Below are positions 1 through 13,273 of a stretch of 64,000 nt of DNA, piece by piece (within the stretch, counting starts at the first letter, position 1; each line of letters starts with the position of its first letter). The position numbers were made by a program, and so were the translations under genes. The notes beneath the pieces were generated by a model. The model ran no database searches. It had not been told where the DNA came from and saw nothing but the letters and a program-made list of their open reading frames with translations. The DNA is from Coccinella septempunctata. Lineage: Eukaryota > Arthropoda > Insecta > Coleoptera > Coccinellidae. The stretch covers positions 51,796,270 to 51,860,269 of the forward strand of contig NC_058189.1 of the NCBI RefSeq assembly GCF_907165205.1. Direction: 5' to 3'.

Positions 1-1361
1 TGCTAATACCCATTTTTCGAAAAAACATTTCGGAAAATTTTTATCGCATCACTGGAAAATACAAAAAAAATTTTATTTCAGAAAATATACGCCAGATGAA
101 GCTCAAATTCATCAGAAACATTAAAAACGTTATTCACAGCAAAGTAGGTATTAGTTTTCAACCTGATCGAACCTGTATATTGTGGGAAAAAGTGTTGAAC
201 GAGAATCTGGATGGTGTATCAGTTGAGAATTCAAAGAAGGTCAGAAAAGCTCCTGAGTTCTTGTCAGTGCTTTCCTGATTTTGTCAAATCTATTCTCATA
301 GGAAATACTGGAAAAATAACCGATTGGTATTGAAGTAGAGATGAGAGTTCTCTTGCCTAGTGATCTTGATTTATTGTTCGTAGTATACAATTGCAAAATA
401 ACTCTTCACATCCAGTGGGCCAGCAGTTTAAAAAAAACATAATCGGAAGTAGGTACTAATAGAGTTTCCCGAATTTTCCATGCCAATAACTCGCTACCAA
501 TTAAATTTCTTCGGTCCCTGCGTTCAAAGCCACGACAGATGGTCTGGGTATCTGTTCTTTCAACCTCAATCCTCCGGTGGATTGAAAATTAACGCTTTTA
601 TATCGACGACGATAATTGAGTGTGGTTTCAAGAAGCTTTCATTATCTTTGCGGATCAAGAATGATCAAGAAAAATTGTATCAAAAGGAAAAAACACGGAC
701 GGGCTTCCTAGTATAAAAGTGAAACGATCATTATCTCGAGTGATAATTTTCAATTCAACGGTACATAACTTCGGATCATTAAAGATGGCGCAAGTCGTCG
801 TTGTTTTTTTGCTTCAAATATCGTACGAAGATCTAATGGATGAAAGGACTTAGAACTAAGTAGTTTGGATATCCCTCAGCTCGGATACGATATACTAATG
901 AGGCATAATCTCAATGTAATTTCGTTTCTGATAATCAACTTAATATGTAGAATGAAAAATTAACGTTTCTGCTTCCCCGACTGAAAATGCGAATCGAAAT
1001 TACAAACCTTTCAGTTCTATGATAGTAATTGAGATCGAAATAATAAAAAGTAAAAAGAAACAAAAAACTATTTGATCAGAGCTTGCATTGCTTGATTTCG
1101 AATATGCAAATGAAAGCTATTCCGATTCTAGTTGTTAAGTTCCCAATAAAATACATCCTTTGAATTTTCTCAGAAACATTTAAATTTTTCTATAGATGTC
1201 CAAGAGCTTTTTCATTTCCATCCACCATCCAAACCTGGTCTCCATAATACACAAAATTTTCATCTGAATTTAATATTTTTATGACTCTAAATTTTATGTG
1301 CCTAAAAATGGCACAAGTGAAGAAATTTCACATATGTTTTTTTTTTTAACCTGAAAACTGT
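1..1361. other. No gene seen
   Basis: AT-rich; short ORFs at 96-278 and 480-716 have no recognisable domain or splice support. Confidence 0.5.
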
Positions 1362-1923
1362 ACAGGGTGGGCAAAATTCTTTGTCTACTGAGAGGATCTC
1401 GAGAACTATAGCGGCTAGAAGAAAACGGACACACAGAATGGTGAATACCACAGCTTTCTACGATACTTTGTTTTTGAGTTTGACAATTTCGTAAAGTTCT
1501 CATAACTTTTTTCTTTGAAGTTACAAACTTGAATCTTCTACAGGCACTTTTTTTACATAGAATCCACTGATGAGCTCAAAATATTTTTTCATTTCGAATC
1601 ATTGGGGAACTTTAATTTTTTTAAATGCAAACTTTTATTGAGTTTTTTATTTTTGAGTTGGAAAAAATCTTTTGTCAGTAGATTCTACATATGAAAGTGC
1701 CTAAGAAAGTTTAACTTTCAGATCTGTAACTTCAAAGACAAAAAAGTTATGACAACTTTTCGGAATCGTCAAAATCTCAATTTTTGTTTATAACTCGAAA
1801 TCTAAAAATAAAAGGCCGATTCTGTTTTTGGATTTGGATTAGTCATGAAAATGTGCCATTCGTTTTTTTCTAGCTGCTATAGTTCTCAAGATCCCCGCAG
1901 TAGACAAATTTTGCCCACCCTGT
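1362..1923. mobile_element. MITE family A, copy 1
   Basis: Ends are CAGGGTGGGCAAAATT and its complement (AATTTTGCCCACCCTG), flanked by TA. The inverted repeats (~60 bp and more, including CTATAG..CTAGAAGAAAA) run well into the element, and internal blocks such as GTAGATTCTAC-like stretches mirror each other. No coding capacity. A copy in opposite orientation is at 63021-63630. Confidence 0.85.
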
Positions 1924-2480
1924 ACTCTGGTACTCTTGGTACAAAATGAAATTGTTTTCAATTCTGATCTGGTTTTATATAATTGATTGAATTTATTCGA
2001 AATTATTGCAAATTCCAATCAAACGAACATAGAAATGATTTCTGCGACTCTGAAATAGAGAAATGACTATGAAGAAATTGTTGAACATATCAATCAATAT
2101 CGAGGGATTTAATTCAAGGAATTCTGCTAATGATCAGAGAGAATGATTTATGCGGATAGCTCGTCGTTCATCAGTCAATCTTTCAAGTACTTCATCTAAG
2201 AGCAAATCATCTAACTGAATTATTTATGATGATTACAGAAGACGTCTGCTGAAAATATGGTTCGACATTAGGAAGGAAGTTTGACATTAATTGGAATATC
2301 GGAGTTTTCAAGATTATCTCATTATAGATCAATAGATGATGCAACAAAAATATTTACTCTCACACGAGCTAATCAGCAGGCCTAAACATTGTTTCCTTTA
2401 ATTTTCATCGAAATACTTCAGCCAATTATATATTTTTTTTCGTTTAAGTCGATTCCATATTCATTAAGAATTTCAATATA

Positions 2481-3154
2481 CAGGGTGAGTCTTTGACTCG
2501 TACAAATATTTCAACAGTAGATTCTTGAGGTCAAAAGAAACACTTTATCCCTTTACCATTTTTCCGAATCGGCTCGGTTGGAAAGATACAGGCTCTTGAA
2601 AAACCATGAAAAAATTTATTTTTAGTTTTATCGAATGAAATAAATTTTGGAATTTAGTTGTTCATTTATTTGATGAATCTTCTTCGAATACAAGATATCA
2701 CCTACGTCTTCCAGTTTTTTCATTATCACCATTACATACCTACTATAAAAATATTATAAATTCAATGAACCTAACTCTTGGAACTAAGTTGGACGCTATC
2801 CAAGGAATATTTGAACGTTTTGTAAAATAAAAGTATTCTTCATATTTTTTGGTATGATGCGCCGTTTTCGAATAATTTGATGTTCAAAAATAAAAAATAT
2901 TTGTGATATTCGGAAAAGTGGGTACTTTGGCTGAATACAAGTCTGTTTAATAGATCCACAGATGTGTAGTGTCATAGATTCAGTTTGTTATTCTGAAAGG
3001 AATTTTGTTCTTCCAGGGGTGGCATAGCTCATTATTAAAACTTAAAATAGCTATATCTTTTAATCAATCGAAAAAAAATTGTATAGGAAAAAAGTTTCTT
3101 TTGACCTCAAGAATCTACTGTTAAAATATTTGTACTAGTCAAAGACTCACCCTG
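2481..3154. mobile_element. MITE family B, copy 1
   Basis: 674 bp with TIRs beginning CAGGGTGAGTCTTTGACT and extending ~65 bp (through TAGATTCTTGAGGTCAAAAG), flanked by TA (2479-2480 and 3155-3156). Asymmetric interior with TTGGACGCTATC and GGGGTGGCATAGCTCATTAT. It is the best-preserved reference copy in the window. Confidence 0.88.
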
Positions 3155-3156
3155 TA

Positions 3157-5441
3157 TATTTTCTTCGTGATCTATTCACATTATAAGCAATAGGTTATTA
3201 ACCAAAACGGTTGCAAACTTTATACTCAACTAGGTACAGCCTCTTCTCTGCATATTTGTCTCTAATAATTACAAACGTATGTTGGAGAGTGATTTTTGTC
3301 ATATAATGTTTTTAATCCTACAGTTCTCAAGATTTGAGATTTTCTGCAAATTTCAAGATAATTCTTTTAGTACATTATCGAAAAATTTCTGAGCTAGTTT
3401 TCCTGTACGATTCAAAAAATAATTCAAATTTAATTCTGTTAGATCGTTGAACGAACGAGAATTATCTACAGAATAATGTCAGAGTTTTCCGAATTCGTCG
3501 TTTTTCACAGAATTAGTTGCATGATCGTAAAACGTTTCAATTTACAATTTGAATAATATTTCTGATAATTAAACAAAAGCTGATATGATATGATAAAAAT
3601 TTGAGAAACCTATAAGAATTATTAAGGGATCAGGTTTGTACAATTCGAATGATTATTTTTCCTAAATTACTTGTAGTACGGAACAGATAAATGGTAAATA
3701 AGTCGAGAAGCGATAGAATTTTTTTATGGATTTTACATTACGAAATAGGATTTGTTTTTTCGGTTTAATTAAATTAGCGGACCCTTCATAGTTACTGGAA
3801 ATGACATATAAACCTTCTATAATAATTAATTCCAAGAATTCAATCCAATTAATGAATCGCGATCGAGAATATGAAATATCGAGATGAGCAACTTTTTCAT
3901 AGCCCCGATTCGAAGTGTAAATAAACCAGTATCCTAACGTGATCCAAGAAAAAACTGAGAAATGAAATCATAAAATCAATCAACAACACATCAAGAAATG
4001 AAAAACTCGTGAAATGAGGAAAATGCGCATTGCGTCCAAATGAACTCCGTCGTCCCACATAACTTATCCCTAATTCTTATCGACCAAACATCCTTTCTAC
4101 TCACAAACTGGGTCTCATCGAGGGAAAACGGTATACGGCACAGAAAAATAATGAAACACACCAACTTGGTAATAATATGGATCCAACATTAACGGAGTTA
4201 TTCAAATGTCGGTCCAAACGACGAGAACGGCAACCGCGCATGCGTTTTTTTTTATTATATAGTCAAGGTTCGCCGGGACGGAAGTGCCGGTCATGCAACA
4301 CTGCTATTTTGCTTCCCCAACCGTGCCAATAATTTTTATCTGGCATTGTTAACGTTTTACGGGGATTTTTACGTCACCGTTAGTGGATTATGGAAGTATA
4401 TTGGCCAGAAATTGTTCTTTAATGATCTCTCCGGACAAAAACTATCGAATTTTGATCACGACGCTCGACGGTTTTCTGAATAATTACTTGAAACAGAGGA
4501 AGAAAATAGCGGGGGGAGATTATCATCACAAATATAAAAACTTTTATCGCACCATGTGTAACGGTGAAAATAATTGAAATTTCCATTGCCCTTATGAAAG
4601 GGATTTTCAAAGCAACGAATCGGGGAGAAAAAAATATTAAATAGGATTATTAATTTTTTTGTAGTGCTTAACTTTTCGAATTACTCAAAATTTTTATAGA
4701 ATAACTTAGATTCTCAGAGAAAGCGTGAAAGTCGAACGTATAATGTGAACAGTTCCATTTTTTTCTTGAAAATGAAAAATGATTACCTATTTTGAGTTTT
4801 TTTATGGTATGAAAAAAATTGTTTATTTTAATTTTTATACCTTTTTTTGATGTTGACAGAGGAAACCCGTTGCAATGTACATCTGTAACATAAGGAAAGA
4901 AAATCAAAATGCTTAAAAAATATTATTCGATATCCTTATGTTCCATATTTTGAAAATTTTCACGGATTTTCTTTGTTAACATCTGGAACATAAGAAATAA
5001 TGTTATTTCATTTCGAATCAAAATATAAATTAAAAATTCCTTGTTTCTCTTATGTGTTGAAAGAGAAAAATCGAAATGAATTTTTGGGGAAAAGCAAGCA
5101 GCTCCTAAAATATTCTTTAATCAATATTAGAACCCTTCAGGGAAATAATAATTTTTTGGACAGCTTCTGAAAGTTTTTTATTATTTAAAATAATAATTTT
5201 AATTATAATACATTTTTCGATAAATAAAATAACAAATGTTTAATTGATAGGTACTTTGATATAAATTGTATTATGAAATATGAAATGAATATATGATTTT
5301 TGATGAACTGGATAGATATAAATTCCACTGTTGTATGAAATATTCAGTTTACCGAGTGGATCAACAGCATTAGAAAGCTTCAATTTTTCCTGGATAATAA
5401 GAAATCAAGAACCCTCATCTGTAAATAAAGGTATCTCTATA
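3157..5441. other. Intergenic/intronic, no gene seen
   Basis: AT-rich apart from the CpG-richer island at 4020-4390. ORFs at 4383-4577 and 4668-4907 look random. Confidence 0.5.
4020..4390. promoter_or_regulatory. CpG-richer island with NRF1/Ewg-like site
   Basis: Stands out from AT-rich surroundings: CGCGCATGCG at 4235-4244 is a close match to the NRF1/Ewg palindrome; TTACGTCACC at 4369 is CRE-like; several CGG/CGT clusters follow (GTTCGCCGGGACGG). Could be a promoter or enhancer of a gene outside the window. No exon assigned. Confidence 0.3.
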
Positions 5442-6099
5442 CAGATGAGTCTTCGACTCGTACAAATATTTCGAAAGTAGATTCCTGAGGTCAAAAGAAC
5501 CCCCCATACCTACCATTTTGTCCGATTCGGCCCTTATAAAAAGATATAGCCATTTTAAGTTTTCATAATAAGCGGTGCCACCCCTGGAAAAAAATTACCT
5601 TTCAAACAGAGTTGAATTCGGCCAAAGTACCCAATTTTCCAAATTTCTCACATACATTTAAATTTTTGAACATCAAATCACTCGAAAACGGCGCGTTATA
5701 CGAGAAAATATAGAGAGAACACTTATTTTACAAAAGGTTTAAATATGCATTAGATAGCGTCCAACTTAGTTTTAAGAGTTGGGTTCTTCGAATTTTGGAT
5801 ATTTTTATGGTACTTAATGGTCATAATGAGAAAACTGGAAGACGTGGGTGGGAAATAACTTGTGTTGGAAAATCAAGAAAATGATTCACCAAATAAATGA
5901 AAAACTGTATTCCAAAATTCATGTAATCCATAAGACCGTTTGTGCGATAGAACTAAAAATATTTTTTTTAATGGGTTTTCAATAGCCGGTATCTTTTAAA
6001 CCGAGCCGATTCGGAAAAAATGGTAAAGGAAAAAAGTGTTTCTTTCGACCTCAAGAATCTACTATAAAAATATTTGTAGGAGTCAAGGACAAACACTGC
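5442..6099. mobile_element. MITE family B, copy 2, reversed and diverged
   Basis: Interior runs opposite to copy 1 (GGTGCCACCCCTGG near the left end, TTGGACGC complement in the middle). Left terminus is altered to CAGATGAGTCTTCGACTCG; right terminus AGTCAAGGACAAACACTGCA is degenerate. No coding potential. Confidence 0.78.
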
Positions 6100-7161
6100 A
6101 CATGGTGTCAAGATTCGATGGAAGTGAATGTGAGCTCTGTAACCGTAAGGAAAAATGGATGGAACTACGCCACTGCATTCTAAATGAAAAAGTTTCTGTA
6201 GAATGTAACATTTGTTTTTCGATATCACTGAAACTTTATGAAATAGAGGCACCAATTCAAAGCCGAAAAAAGACTTGAACACAAAAAAAAAAGAAGAGGG
6301 ATACGGTTTTGGCTATTTTCCATCATTCGAAAATCAGGGTCGGAAACGTGCCATTCAATCGCATAGAATTCTGCTCACCCTGTACTCTAGGTCTTGAAGG
6401 ATTAATAAAAAATAGTTTTTCATCTTTGAATATCACTTACAACTGACCTAAAGATTTGTTTATCCTTAAATTTTACTACTATAAATAATTGATCACCAAA
6501 ATTAAATGCTTCTACAGGTTCAATTAATAATAAATAATAATTAATTGCTGACTTGTGCGCAACCTCATGTTCATGAATATTATGTAATTATTATCGTTCT
6601 GATTCTATGACGAATATAATGCCGAGGATGTTTTTTTGGTGTAATAGGTACATAAAATATTCTCCGATTCATAATCGAGATTTACCTAAGCAATAATTCA
6701 TTACCCACTAAGAAGAACGACCTGAATATTTTAAACAAGAATTACGTTATTTGAATTCATTCTGCGTAACAACAGACCATAAAATACAAACACTAGACTA
6801 AAATGAACAAGCTCATAACATGTATTTCTTCATGATATTCCATAAGCAGTCTTCATCGATGATGACCCAGTTACCTGAGCACGCGGTTCTTAATCTTATC
6901 GATCTGAACATCAAAAAATACGATTTTCTTCACGAGATATTCAACGCACATTGGGGAGCATGCAGCATGACAACAGCCTAATGTATTCTTCATTTTATTT
7001 ATGCATCCTGCGTAACACCATAATCTCTAGTTTGATCAACATGAAATCAACAAAATTAATGTTAAAACTTTCGAGATATTTTCGAGGAGAATAAGCAGGG
7101 ATGAAAAGTTCATCCCAATTTTGTTTGGACATAGTTCGTGAAAGAATGTATGTTAATTCAA
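6100..7161. other. No gene seen
   Basis: A TCACCCTGTACTC motif near 6372 resembles a MITE end, but no partner is clear. ORFs at 5968-6282 overlap MITE copy 2. Confidence 0.45.
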
Positions 7162-8057
7162 GTACCGGTAGATTCGGGTGACTTGCGACAGTCCTGTAAC
7201 TTGGAACAATTACGCCCCTTGCAGATTTCTTTGTTTCTTACCACTTATGAGTGAACGGACAAACTTATAAGATTGTGTAGCGTCTTTTCGGTAAGTTTAA
7301 CAATTGATTCCTGTTGAGTTTGCCGTGATCAGAGCGTTTTAATTGACAGGAAAAATTAACGAATTCAGGAGAGTGAAAGCGGGTACATTTGTTTCAGTTT
7401 GTGCATATGTAATTTTTTTTCTGGATACGTGGGATATTGGGATATAAGGTATGTCATGAAACAAGGTTGTTTACAAATCAAACGGCAACACGGATCTCAT
7501 TCATTTATTTTGTTGTTTCGTAGGGTGACTTGGGACAATGCCGAATAGATACAAGCGGCTCATTGGCAGCAGGAAATATGCCGATTTTTTGCAGGATATT
7601 ATTATTTACGTTATTTCCGCGAAGAAATCACCAAAGAATGAAAGAAATCAAAGCTCCCTTGTTTTGTTTAGTTTTTTACATTTGAATTGCAATATATTTA
7701 CTTTCGCTGTCATAGGGGTTTACCATTTACTTTCACTTTCCTTACCGAACTTCAACTGTATATTCACAAATTCTAATTTTTCAAAACTATACACCGTCAC
7801 CTATTTCATTTGAAAGTTGAGAAATCAATTGATTTCAACTTGTGTCCCAAGCCTCCCAAATCGGTGGGTGATTTCGGACAAATATATTTTTTTTTCAAAA
7901 TTTATATCCGAATTCTGAAGCATGGTATATATCCTAATCAATAGTCTGAGTCATTAAGCATATTCGAACCTCTTTTTCGGATAAAAATAGTTCACCGTTT
8001 TGAAAATATGATAATTTGAATTTAACAATCGTCCCAAGTCACCCGAATCTACGGTAC
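7162..8057 (+). mobile_element. Pogo-like element remnant, ~0.9 kb
   Basis: Inverted ends GTACCGGTAGATTCGGGTGA (7162) and complement ending 8057, continuing into ACTTGSGAC. A third copy of GGGTGACTTGGGACA lies inside at ~7523, just before a short ORF. The centre is otherwise AT-rich, with a further GGTGATTTCGGACA. Internally deleted derivative of a transposon whose N-terminal exon remains. Confidence 0.65.
7538..7813 (+). pseudogene. Relict N-terminus of a pogo/psq-type transposase
   Basis: The ORF opens MPNRYKRLIGSRKYADF, close to the MPRNYKRxxGSRxYxxY start of pogo-like transposases and psq helix-turn-helix proteins (family knowledge). After ~18 residues the similarity ends; the rest (KKSPKNERNQSS then hydrophobic text) looks like non-coding DNA read through. 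It sits between the TIRs at 7162 and 8057, which supports the reading. Only about the first 20 residues are meaningful. Confidence 0.4.
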
Positions 8058-8460
8058 CAAAAATGATATTTGGCCAAAATGAACTATTTCTGATAAATCA
8101 GGGTTGGTCACTTCAAATGTTGAAAACAAAACTTTTTCAAAAAATCAAAAGAGCCACAGCCTTCATCAAGGCTACTGATGGATGATAAAATTCAAAGTTA
8201 ACGTAATAGCAGTAATCCATTATGGTACTGCTGACGGTGATGGCATTTCAAATACGCACCTGCAGAGCACCTGAGCAGGTGAGAAATGATTAATTTGCCT
8301 TTATCGCATCGAAAGTGAAGTAATAGATGGGAAAGTCTCCGTAATAGTGGGTAAAATGGCAATGACTCCTTCATAAGTTTTTTATGTTGAGTTCAGAGCA
8401 CGTGATATATCATTTTAATTCCTCTCTGCTTGAATTGATCATTATCACATTGGGGTTATA

Positions 8461-9181
8461 CAGGGTGTTTTCTAAATGAATGTCAATATTTATGGGGGTG
8501 ATTCTTGGGTCCATTTTAAGAAAAAAACTTCATAGAGACATATGTCGTGAACGTCTTAACTTTTGAGATACAGGGTGGTAAAGTTTTCAAAAATAAATCA
8601 ATTATTATTAATATCTACAATACCACTTCAGATATTTCAATGAAATTTGTCATACATGTACTAAAAAAAATAAATCTACGTATGTCTCTGCATGGTGATA
8701 TCGTCATAATATGTATGCATCAACGATATTGTTAATGATCATGTAGAGAAACGGGTTTATTTTTTTGAGCGGAAACCGTGAATCGGATTGAAAAAAGTCG
8801 AGTAATCAACTTTGGTAAGAAATGATTGGGAATTTCAAAAATAATTTTTATTTCAGGAAGAATCTGTGGCGTATCATCAATGTCTGCCAAGATAGGTAGG
8901 TCAAATTACGTACGAACGCTACTGGTGTAAATTGAAAACAATGTGATACATTAAAAAATGCCTCTTGATTCATAGTACATGTATGACAAATTACATTGAA
9001 ATATCTGAAGTGGCATTGTAGATATTAATAATGAATGATTTATTTAGGAAAACTTTACCACCCTGTATCTCAAAAGGTAAGACGTTTACGACATATGTTC
9101 ATATAAAGTTTTTTTTTTTTTCGTAAAATAGGCCCAAAAATCACCCCCATAAATATTGACATTAAATTAGGAAACACCTTG
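8461..9181. mobile_element. MITE family C
   Basis: Ends CAGGGTGTTTTCTAAATG and complement (ends 9181), flanked by TA. The TIRs are ~195 bp long, running through CCACCCTGTATCTCAAAA and TACATGTATGACAAATT, with ~330 bp between. Non-coding. Confidence 0.87.
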
Positions 9182-9318
9182 TATACAACAGTTGAAAAAT
9201 TTAGGAGGATTGTTCAATTATAAATGTATCTCTTTATTGCAAGAAGATTCCCACATTTCAACCCTTAAGTATATTTTGAAAATAGATGTCAAGAGTATAG
9301 AATATAAAAACACATTCA

Positions 9319-11163
9319 CAGGGTGATTCTTTGACTCGTACAAATATTTTTAACAGTAGATTCTTGAGGTTGAAAGAACCACTTTTTTTTCATACCATTT
9401 TTTCCGATTCGACACTGTTAAAAAGAATTTTCATAATTAACTGTGCCACTTCTGGAAAAACAAAATTACCTTCCTTCCAGTAACTAACGTGCGTTCAAAA
9501 ATATTCGTCGTCAAGTAGGCTATGAAATTTTGAAGGCTGATGTTCGGTGGCTGAACGTATGTCTTTCCTTGAATTACTTCATCTTCCCAAAATGTAAACA
9601 ATGATGACATTAACCTATATATCGTAATTTTGTACGGAAATTCACTTTTTAGGAAAAGTTATCTGTAGATTTCACCCAACTTTCGAAAAGCATTTCTTTC
9701 ATTGAGTAAGATGACAAGAATCCGAACAATCTGAGGCAGTTAGAAAAATTCTTCGTAAAAATTTTATCCGTCCACTATTTTCATACGTAAGAGACATGAA
9801 TCTTGAATTGATCGTGATATTATGTTTTTTTTTTGTAAAAAGGTTCTAGCTAACTTCAGTCAAATGAATAAATCACAGTAAGATTCTCAATAATATGTTT
9901 ATTAATTCTCTATAAATAGGTATTGAATTGATTCAGTCATTACTGAAAATCCATGACTAAACTAAAAGAACTGAATTACATAAAAATAGCTATTGGACAA
10001 TTTATTAAAATTCAATGCAGATTTAAAAAGGCATGATCTCCTTCATCACGTTCTGCTATTAAAGTTCCATAAAAGAAAGTAGGTCCACATTTTGCCTTTG
10101 ACTGATGCATACTGAACTCCAATTTTTCTTGGATGCTACAAGGTTAGGTAATCACAACCTTTTCAGTTTTCTGATAACATGTCAATCTTTATGGAAACAA
10201 ATGGATATTTTTTTTTTAAATCGGGTGGCATATGCCAACGGATACTCCAGCCACTTGAGATAAAACCTAAACAGAGGTTTGTCAAGCTTCTGTCATGATG
10301 TTTTCATTATTGCTGAACTCTGGAGTTTTCTTCTTTGGTTGACCACTTCCTTTTTTGTTTGAACAAACCTGTTTCGTCAACACATCGCAAAACAGTACAA
10401 TGGAAAAATTCATACTTAATAATCTACAGCAACATAGGCTTCTATGAAGTCGCCGGAACAGAATATTTCCATTCTCCTTCAATTTTCTTTCCAATTTTGA
10501 AGTAGGATTCAATAGTAAAAGCCTTTCACACGTCCGTAAAAACCATTTTTATAATTTGCTGATAATTTTAATTCAACAACAATCCAAAATGCTAAAATGA
10601 CAGTTCACCTGGAAAATTAATAGTATAGCACGAGCTAAGAATTACGTTTAGGCACGAAATATCGACGTTCAAAATTCCATAGCCTACTTGACGACGAATT
10701 TTTTTGAACGCACGTTAGCTAAATCTATGATACTACACATCTGTAGTGTCACAGAGTTGTATTCAGCCAAAGTAAAAAAAATTTCAAATTTCACAGATAC
10801 TTTTTGATTTTTGAACATCAAATTACTCGAAAACGGCGAATTATAGAAGAAAATATGTAGAATACTTATATATAGAGTTGGGTTGTTTGAATTTTCGGTA
10901 TTTTTATAGTACGTAATGGTTATAAAGAGAAAAATGGAAGACGTGGGTGATATCGTATGAATCGAAAAAGATGCTTCAAATGAATGAAAAACTATATTTC
11001 GAAATTAATTTGATTCGAAAAAACCGTTTGTAGGATAAAAGTAAAAATAACATTTTTGTATGATTTTTCAAGCCTGTAGCTTTTGAACCGAGCCGATTCG
11101 GAAAAAATGGTAAAAGAAAAAGTGTTTCTTTTGACTTCAAAAATATACTCTTGAAATATTAGA
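9319..11163. mobile_element. MITE family B, copy 3, interrupted by a TA-flanked insertion
   Basis: Left end CAGGGTGATTCTTTGACTCG at 9319. The right end is lost after a block near 11160 that matches the subterminal TIR (TTTCTTTTGACTTCAAAAAT). Reverse orientation like copy 2. The interior is split by the element at 9487-10715; the sequence on either side joins as in copy 4. Confidence 0.83.
9487..10715 (-). mobile_element. Tc1/mariner-superfamily element (1229 bp) with eroded transposase
   Basis: Inverted ends ACGTGCGTTCAAAAA plus TTCGTCGTCAAGTAGGCTAT (over 45 bp, small indels) at 9487 and 10715. Host MITE reads AACTA|element|TAGCTAAATC; copy 4 has the empty site AACTAGCTAAATC at ~26043, so the target duplication is TA. 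On the minus strand near 10029-10120 a fragment reads GPTFFYGTLIAER, like the VWC..S...IGP.FF.GT motif of Tc1/mariner-type transposases; a related block lies at 58541-58637. The rest is full of stops. Fossil element. Confidence 0.78.
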
Positions 11164-11358
11164 GAATTAATGAATCCAATGTTATCTATTGTAAAACTTC
11201 ATAACAAAGGACTATATTATTTATCGACTGATATTTCAGGAAATGAACACGCTTTTATCAACTTTATTCGAATTTGTCTGCATCTAAATCGTTGGAGTAA
11301 AAAGTAACGTTAAAATTATTTTTTCGCTATTTACCTATAATCAGTAGAAATATTTTAG

Positions 11359-11513
11359 AACGGGTCAATTCTCATTTTAATTACGCAACTTCTATATACC
11401 TGATTGGGAAATTTGTCATGCCTCTTTAACAAGGGTAAATGCATGGCAGTTGAGGTTTTTAGAAGGCAACCTTATTTTGTTGCGTAGGTATTTCAAATTA
11501 GAATTGACCCGTT
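11359..11513. mobile_element. Small MITE, 155 bp
   Basis: Inverted ends AACGGGTCAATTCTCATTTT and complement (AAATTAGAATTGACCCGTT, ends 11513), with GCAAC/GTTGC pairing further in. A half copy (AATTGACCCGTT with the adjoining TTTGAAATGAA) is at ~29432-29450. Confidence 0.7.
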
Positions 11514-13271
11514 CGTGCTGTTTTCTGCAAAAACGTTGTTACTACTTGTCTCTCTATCAACTTTTGCATTTCTTTTGCGATTAATAATATCTTCAGATGC
11601 ACCCTTGTAAAAGAAAGTATAGTGCTGAAACCTTTGAGCCACCTGTACAAAAATTTGTCCAAAGATGAAGATTCATAGTCTTTAAGTGAAGATCTTCAGG
11701 AAATACATCAAGTCCACGTGAGTACTTAATGAAAGAAAGTGAAAAGGCGTTGAATAATTCATAATATCATTATTTCACATAGAATATTCATGAGACGTGA
11801 TAATACAGATATGTTCAAATGAGTGTTTTGTCCTTTGTACTACTTTTTCTCTCCCGGAAGAGCTTCACGCATCAAGCATCTTATATTATCATTGAAAAAC
11901 GAAAGAATGATTCTCGGAAGAGTACTCAAATTCAAATAACAATTTGAAGCTGGATTTCCCAAGTTATCTATTCTTGGTCGAATAGGTTGGTAAAATTTGA
12001 TAAGAATGAACTTGTAAAATTGAAATTTTCCTTAACTTCGATCTGTTGAATAGCAACGCCCGTTCAACAAATGAGATCACCACTACCAAATCTATTTCTG
12101 AACATCAACATAGGTACCTATATCCATTTTCACTTGCTCAACAATCAATTAAAATAAAGAGTTTACGTCCATGTTAGCCTGAAAGAGTACCAATGTGTAA
12201 ATCGAATGCTTAATTTTCCTTATTAATTGCTTCATTTCGTATTTGATAAGTGACGAAACCAATACAGTTAATAGAGTAATAAATGTTGAAATATTTCTTG
12301 TCAGGTGTGATGACTGGTGAGAGTTCTCATTTGGTCTTCATTAGTTCCTTGACTTAACAAGCTTTCATGTGGAGAAAAAGGCCTTTGAATCGCAAACGTG
12401 TGTTCATGAAGATGTAGAAGTATATATGTTTGCGAAACGTTGGCATTAGCTGAGATTTGCTGATTCTCACCACCTTCCTAGTTCCCATTAACATACTGTG
12501 CGTTTCTGCGCAGTTTCTACAACTTCTTATTGTTAAGAATTGAATTTTTCCCTAAAATACACAGCAGAGACACTGTCTCTGATACACATGTTTTTTTGTT
12601 GTTGAAGTTGTTTAGGGATGTGTAGGATGCAGCTCCTTGAATCTGGCAGCAGCTGTCATCAATCAGTAGTACTAGCGGAATCCAAGCCTTGCAAAGAATA
12701 TTTGCAATTCGCAATGTTCTTCACATGGTCGGCCCCTAAAGAACCGACAGTGTATTCTGAAATACCATCACAATTATCAGAAAGGAGAATATCTTCTATT
12801 TACGCATTACTTCAGACTCTAATTTCATCAAAATTATATATTTCAATTCGATCGCAATGCTTCGGCGGGAAGGAGCTTCCTTCTAAGCATGTAAATGGAG
12901 GAACGATCTTCTGAGAAAGATATAATTTGCCTAGTTGACCTAATTTGTATAAAATATGAGGAAGAACAGCACGAGTGCCTCCTAGTAGGATTGATTTCTG
13001 CCCGAAACATGTAATTATTCAAAATACATGCCGTTGCGTAAGATACGCGAGTTGGTGGACTGCAATTCTTCGTTGGTTGGTTGTGTGCTCAATATAGGTT
13101 CTTGTTCCAGTGGCAAATGCTAATTTCTAGAACAAATACATCTGATTTTCGTATCGATTTTATGTCGTTGAACGCAGTCCATTCATGTGCTTATGTCAAA
13201 TGTCAAATATTTTCGAAGAATGTGGGTTCAGAGAGGCGACAAAATAATCTGTGAATCACATGAACAGAAAT
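11514..13271. other. No gene seen
   Basis: Unique-looking AT-rich DNA; the ORF at 12618-12914 lacks a known domain or splice signals. Confidence 0.45.
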
Positions 13272-13273
13272 TA

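Noticed and set aside
1568..1610. Second hammerhead (CTGATGAG at ~1568)
   Set aside because: No stem II closing with GAAA follows; the same applies to CTGATGAG near 47945. Only 26497 has a full core.
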